Position numbers and translations under genes: made by a program. Below are positions 34,701 through 37,627 of a stretch of 37,627 bases of DNA, one piece after another (positions within the stretch are counted from its first letter, which is position 1; each line of letters starts with the position of its first letter). The notes beneath the pieces are model-generated. The model had not been told where the DNA came from. It saw only the letters and a list, made by a program, of their open reading frames with translations, and searched no databases. Location of the stretch: NCBI GenBank assembly GCA_015061575.1, contig SUWF01000030.1:1-37627 (forward strand), in the 5' to 3' direction. The DNA is from Lentisphaerota bacterium (GTDB lineage: Bacteria > Verrucomicrobiota > Lentisphaeria > Victivallales > Victivallaceae).

Positions 34701-35392
34701 TTGCTCTGAGTTTGGATACAGAGCATGATCTCGTGCGCTTCGGCATGTTCCTTTTTCAGATAATGTATGTCGTTGGTGGCGACCAGCTGGATATTATTTT
34801 TCCGGGCCAGCTCAATCAGGCCCCGGTTGGCAATGCGTTCTTCCTCCATGCCGTGATCCTGGATTTCGAGGAAGAAATTGTCTTTGCCGAAAATATCCAG
34901 ATGCTCATGCAGCAGTTTTTCGGCTTTGACCATATCGTTATTGAGTATGGCACTGGGGATCTCGCCGGCAATACAGGCCGAAAGTGCGATCAAACCTTCG
35001 TGATGCTCTTTGAGCAGATCGTGGTCGATCCGCGGCTTGTAATACATCCCGTTGAGCCAGGCTTCCGAAAGCAGTTTGCACAAACTGTGATACCCCTGAA
35101 TATTTTCGGCCAGCAGCACCAGGTGGTGCCCCCGGATATGCGGCGTGGAGGGATTGCGGTCAAAACGGGTGGTCGGCGATACATAAACTTCGCAGCCGAT
35201 GATCGGTTTTTTGCCGCCGGCTTTGAATGTATCGTACATATCGACTACGCCGCCCATATAACCGTGGTCAGTTATGGCGCAGCCCAACATATCATATTCT
35301 TTGGTCATTTCCAGCAGCTGTTTGACGGTGCAGGCTCCGTCCAGCAAGCTGTAATGCGAGTGCACATGCAAATGGACAAAATCAGCAGACAT
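31784..35392 (-). CDS. dnaE: DNA polymerase III alpha subunit
   Basis: 1202 residues, DnaE1 size. The N-terminal PHP domain has intact metal-binding signatures (HLHVHSHYSLLDG, ITDHGYMGG). The palm domain carries PDFDIDF near residue 410. The helix-hairpin-helix region ('FGLGAIKGVGENAAGKI') and the OB fold ('TIRIAGMLNTVSKRYSKRDNKPYLILGVED') follow. GQGSLFDLL near residue 910 fits a beta-clamp-binding motif. It is the replicative polymerase. It is the first gene of a cluster with the DppD-like ATPase (17-nt gap). Its ribosome site (AGGA, 15 nt away) is weak. A TATATT -10 candidate lies upstream without a good -35. Confidence 0.97.
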   Translation of the reverse strand: MSADFVHLHVHSHYSLLDGACTVKQLLEMTKEYDMLGCAITDHGYMGGVVDMYDTFKAGGKKPIIGCEVYVSPTTRFDRNPSTPHIRGHHLVLLAENIQGYHSLCKLLSEAWLNGMYYKPRIDHDLLKEHHEGLIALSACIAGEIPSAILNNDMVKAEKLLHEHLDIFGKDNFFLEIQDHGMEEERIANRGLIELARKNNIQLVATNDIHYLKKEHAEAHEIMLCIQTQSKLSDENRFRFPCPEFYFKSPDEMKALFAEVPEAVTNTVGIAERCDLDFVYAPKANHYPVFTIPDGSYEKDYLRNFCLDNMMYRYGFDPRQQDTLTPEQQEVMDRMDYELGIIDKTKYCSYFLVVSDFIKYAKDHGIPVGPGRGSGAGSVVAYLAKITDIDPLRYGLLFERFLNPERVSPPDFDIDFCEQRRGEVIEYVRKKYGEDSVAQICTYGTLKAKAVVKDVARVLGHDFAAGDRITKQIPADPKMTLAKAKKESSELEKMITEEPYVTEIFKHAEVLEGINRQLGIHAAGVIICNQRLDNLVPLARGAKGEVITEFPAVQCEHLGLLKMDFLGLRTLTTIQRAVDMIEKNRGVKLDMAKIPLDDPASFQLLNRGDTISVFQLESTGMRNLCRQFGVENIKHIIALIAIYRPGPMQFIDTFIARKRGTEEIIYDHPKMEEYLSETYGIMLYQEQIMQVVQVLAGFSLGGADILRRAIGKKKADVLAEQKSKFVEGCAQHNNISEEVANSIWAKIETFAGYGFNKSHSAAYAFVAYRTAFLKANYPIEFMAAVLTSEIDNAEKIAFLINTCRDMKIAVLPPDVNSSDISFSVDGDSIRFGLGAIKGVGENAAGKIIESREKDGRFKDFNDFCERCGTAMNSRMIDNLARAGAFDSLKIRRSQILAIAEDALKYAASRAKDRASGQGSLFDLLDDTSQQELNGVPVPDIPEFEIEDILKHEKELLGFYVTAHPLSPCQPAVEALSTTTLAQLESVERNATIRIAGMLNTVSKRYSKRDNKPYLILGVEDFEATSEIMVYTEAYEKLQKQFQEMRESGLLNDVSSEMEQNLGLMPGMNVVITASVSRRDETEAPRVIADKVELLDLAVQNYSTELIIDLYEDEISDEQLNKLKTLLDAYPGPLKTVFCMVVNNGERFVFIERQNCGVSISCELLKAIQQLLGPRHCKLKVTPPEPIQRPRWKNFSNNAQNNA

Positions 35393-35490
35393 ATTTGAGT
35401 GTTTTTTCCTGTTTTGATAGTTTAAAAAATATACTCAACACAATGTATCACTGAAGTGCCGGAAAAACAAATCTGCAACACCCCATAAAG

Positions 35491-35514
35491 CCGTTTTTTT
35501 GCAAAAAAAAACGG
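35491..35514. repeat. A/T-tract inverted repeat overlapping the degT terminator
   Basis: CCGTTTTTTT and AAAAAAAACGG (allowing one extra A) can pair across a GC centre. The right arm uses the A tract and ACGG that also belong to the adjoining terminator, so the two structures exclude each other. Confidence 0.4.
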
Positions 35515-35537
35515 ATCACCCGTTTGGGGTGACCCGT
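35502..35537 (-). terminator. Intrinsic terminator after the DegT-family gene
   Basis: Minus strand: ACGGGTCACCC pairs with GGGTGATCCGT (one G.U pair), loop of five bases, then nine T. It lies 23 nt past the stop and separates the gene from dnaE. Confidence 0.85.
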
Positions 35538-35560
35538 TGAAATAAACTGCTGTTGAACTG

Positions 35561-36886
35561 TCAGTTCTTGCGGGCAGTCTGGAAGAACTTGCCTTTGACT
35601 TCTTCTTTGGGGTCAGAGGCCAGCAGATCTTTGTAGTTTTCGCAAACTTTGCGCACCGCAGCGATCTGTTCGTCGATCAGCGCACGGTCAACGTGCTTGA
35701 ACCACGGAATCGAGAACGTATAGTTGCAGATGCTTTCGGCCACCGGCAGATCGCCATCCTTGTTGATGTCCTTGTTGGCATCAGCAGGCAAGTTGGCGGT
35801 GTTGGCCGCTTTGCCATCGCCATAGACATCCATGGTGTGGAAGAGCGGATGGGTGTGCAGCGCAGCGTTGCAGCCGGCGCCAAAGCCCTGACCGCCTTCG
35901 GCAACGACAGCTTCGATAAAGTACTTGAGCGAAAGACCTTCAAAGGCAGCCGGATCGTACAGACCCTTACAGGCATACCAACCACCTTTGGTGGAGTTGG
36001 CTTCTTCCGGAATGTGGTTGCCAAGCGGCAGATCCGCCAGACCGGCCCAGAAATATTTCATGGCAGCATCGATAGCGGCACATTCATCATCATACTTTTT
36101 GAGCTGTTCCAGACCGACCACGCTGGAGAGCTGGTGCATACGGTACTTGTAACCGCCGCAGGGCAGACCTTTGTATTCGGCCAAACCGGGCAGGTTGATA
36201 TCGCCGCCGCGTTCGTAGTGGCCCCAGAGCATGGCGCGTTCATAGATTTCACGATCATCGGTGATCAAAATACCGCCTTCGCCGATAGCAAAGGATTTAC
36301 CGCTCATCAAGCTCATTGCAGCCACATCCCCGAAAGTACCGAGCATTTTGCCTTTGTAACGACCGCCCTGAGCGTGGGAAACGTCTTCGATGACCTTGAT
36401 GTTGTGCTTGCGGGCGATGGCCATGATTTCATCCATGGGAGCCGGATAAGCGCAGTAGTGGACAACGACCACCGCTTTGGTGCGGGGGGTGATGCGCTTT
36501 TCAAAATCAGCGGGATCCAGACAGAGGGTCTTGCGATCGATATCGGCGAACACGATGGTGGCGCCCAAGCTCATGGCCGGCAGGCCGGAAGCCCAATAAG
36601 TGGTGCTGGGGCAGATAATTTCATCGCCGTGGCCCAGGCCAACACCGAACATGGCAGCCTGCAGGCAGGAAGTACCGCTGCTCTGAGCCAGAGCATACTT
36701 GGTGCCGTTCCACTTGGCGAATTCGGCTTCAAATTTCTTGGTGATATCGGTACCGGACATATTGCCGTCACGCAGTACAGAAAGAACACCTTCTTCCATG
36801 GCCCGGTTGACGACCGGCCATTTGACATTAGCAGCGATTGACGAAGTGGCGACTTTTTCGCCGCCGAGGATTGCGAGCTTGCTCAT
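35561..36886 (-). CDS. DegT/DnrJ/EryC1/StrS family PLP aminotransferase
   Basis: 441 residues; GAGGG lies 6 nt before the ATG. Fold type I features: SSGTSCLQAA (phosphate binding), Asp168 in EDVSHA (pyridine N contact) and Lys197 in LMSGKSFAIGEGG (Schiff base). The StrS family makes amino sugars for surface glycans or antibiotics, or acts as a dehydratase. The C-terminal part (about 330-420), with an NKDINKDGDLP insertion, makes it longer than the usual 370-400 residues. There is no sugar-nucleotide operon around it. It is monocistronic with its own terminator. The exact substrate is unknown. Confidence 0.88.
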   Translation of the reverse strand: MSKLAILGGEKVATSSIAANVKWPVVNRAMEEGVLSVLRDGNMSGTDITKKFEAEFAKWNGTKYALAQSSGTSCLQAAMFGVGLGHGDEIICPSTTYWASGLPAMSLGATIVFADIDRKTLCLDPADFEKRITPRTKAVVVVHYCAYPAPMDEIMAIARKHNIKVIEDVSHAQGGRYKGKMLGTFGDVAAMSLMSGKSFAIGEGGILITDDREIYERAMLWGHYERGGDINLPGLAEYKGLPCGGYKYRMHQLSSVVGLEQLKKYDDECAAIDAAMKYFWAGLADLPLGNHIPEEANSTKGGWYACKGLYDPAAFEGLSLKYFIEAVVAEGGQGFGAGCNAALHTHPLFHTMDVYGDGKAANTANLPADANKDINKDGDLPVAESICNYTFSIPWFKHVDRALIDEQIAAVRKVCENYKDLLASDPKEEVKGKFFQTARKN

Positions 36887-36918
36887 AATCTTACCCTCTT
36901 GTTTTAATTAAACTTACT

Positions 36919-36936
36919 GCAATAAAAAATTATTGC
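36919..36936. promoter_or_regulatory. Inverted repeat in the DegT-gene leader
   Basis: GCAATAA and TTATTGC (7 bp each) are separated by AAAA, about 35 nt upstream of the start codon. It could be an operator or leader hairpin. Confidence 0.3.
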
Positions 36937-36971
36937 CTGTTATTTACTGACACGGTTTAGCAAACCAATAT

Positions 36972-37000
36972 AAATTAACTCCAAATTGCATTATATGCAA
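36972..37000 (-). promoter_or_regulatory. Putative promoter with overlapping palindrome for the DegT-family gene
   Basis: Minus strand: TTGCAT (37000-36995), a 17-nt spacer, TAATTT (36977-36972). The -35 is one arm of a palindrome TTGCAT-TAT-ATGCAA (36986-37000), a possible operator. Confidence 0.35.
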
Positions 37001-37008
37001 GTATTTTT

Positions 37009-37214
37009 ATGCAAAAAAAGCGCTTTTTTGTAAAAAAATCAACTTGTGACCTCAAAAACACCTGGCCTGAAAATTCAGTAAACAACAGCCCATGGTATTG
37101 CCGGAAATATTACGATTCGCCGGTTTGCGCAAGCCAATGCCCGGTATGGCCAGCTTATTTGTCAGTATATTTAATTGCATCACCGGTCACCCGGAGAGTA
37201 GCGGTAGTAAACAG
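37009..37214. other. Non-coding stretch, nothing recognised
   Basis: A short frame here starts in an A/T tract and lacks a ribosome site or family similarity. I see no gene. It precedes the tandem hairpin repeats. Confidence 0.5.
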
Positions 37215-37627
37215 ATTATTCTACTTTTACCTTTACTTTATAATAATCAGTACTGATTTTAAATGATATTTAGTTATTACATTATTTTCCTTTTACCAAA
37301 ACCGAGATCGCCCATTTTTATTTTTGCGATTGCAAAAATAAAAATGGGCAGTAAAAGGTTTTTTGAAGAGATGGGGGATCCGTCTTCGCCCTTCGGGCTA
37401 CGCCGTGACAATTTGGGAGAATGGTAATTTTTTTCAATTATTCTACTATACTTTTACTTTATAATAATCAGTACTGATTTTAAATGATATTTAGTTATTA
37501 CATTATTTTCCTTTTACCCAAACCGAGATCGCCCATTTTTATTTTTGCGATTGCAAAAATAAAAATGGGCAGTAAAAGGTTTTTTGAAGAGATGGGGGTT
37601 TGGGGGAAGAGAAACTTTTTTCCTCAA
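37215..37627. repeat. Direct tandem duplication, period about 221 bp, carrying hairpin repeat copies B and C
   Basis: The block 37215-37377 recurs almost unchanged at 37437-37598: ATTATTCTAC, an AATCAGTACTGATT palindrome (37245-37258 and the matching position), then GCCCATTTTTATTTTTGC and its complement with a GATT loop (37310-37349 and 37531-37570). After the first block comes a TTCGCCCTTCGGGCTACG module (37385-37402); after the second this module is missing and a GGGGGAAGAG... end like copy A begins, cut by the window edge. Confidence 0.9.

Noticed and set aside
32279-35398. A 1039-codon open frame on the plus strand opposite dnaE
   Set aside because: It is the antisense shadow of dnaE, whose minus-strand product has all polymerase domains. 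The plus frame has no recognisable domain and owes its openness to codon bias.

Overview
The window reads as a chromosomal segment of a Gram-negative anaerobe. It is most consistent with Lentisphaerota (Victivallis-like) or a close PVC relative. This is an inference from four traits: a giant AIDA-type repeat protein, a long-form PPi-dependent phosphofructokinase, secreted heparinase-like and deacetylase enzymes, and short hairpin repeats littering the intergenic space. No 16S rRNA or phylogenetic marker was computed.

Layout. Positions 1-4930 (-) hold the first 1643 residues of a giant protein: AIDA-type repeats, a closing module, a CARDB domain, more AIDA repeats, a second closing module, then FG-GAP/VCBS-type repeats. 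It runs off the left edge. Positions 4931-5755 are repeat-rich and non-coding. Next on the minus strand come a small lipoprotein and a thioredoxin-like/TPR exported protein (5756-7312), then a pfp-gatC-gatA operon (7427-10909). The plus strand follows with a parvulin-type isomerase, an iron-type alcohol dehydrogenase and NAD-dependent DNA ligase. The ligase overlaps tail to tail with a minus-strand pair of acyltransferases resembling olsB-olsA or glsB-glsA. mnmE (-) is next. Then on the plus strand come a heparinase II/III-like enzyme, a polysaccharide deacetylase, leuS, a TauE/SafE-type permease and tRNA-Val(CAC).

The tRNA is followed directly by a hairpin repeat and a 200-bp tandem array in which each full unit carries only the 5' end of a GIY-YIG nuclease gene. 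pdxS-pdxT (+) then converges on a compact minus-strand operon dnaE - dppD-like ATPase - TPR protein - mutL, whose last three genes are joined by 1-4 nt overlaps. A DegT-family aminotransferase (-) precedes a right-hand repeat region (37009-37627) that holds two tandem copies of a hairpin repeat also present at 5572-5739.

Most coding genes are ordinary housekeeping: replication and repair, translation, vitamin B6, glycolysis and lipid synthesis. The less ordinary content is (i) the modular hairpin repeat family, with a compensatory base-pair change and a removable inner TTCGC...GCTACG module, (ii) the fragment array behind the tRNA, (iii) the giant repeat protein without a recognisable signal peptide, and (iv) a ligase ending in a clamp-binding-like hexapeptide that lies inside the antisense gene overlap.
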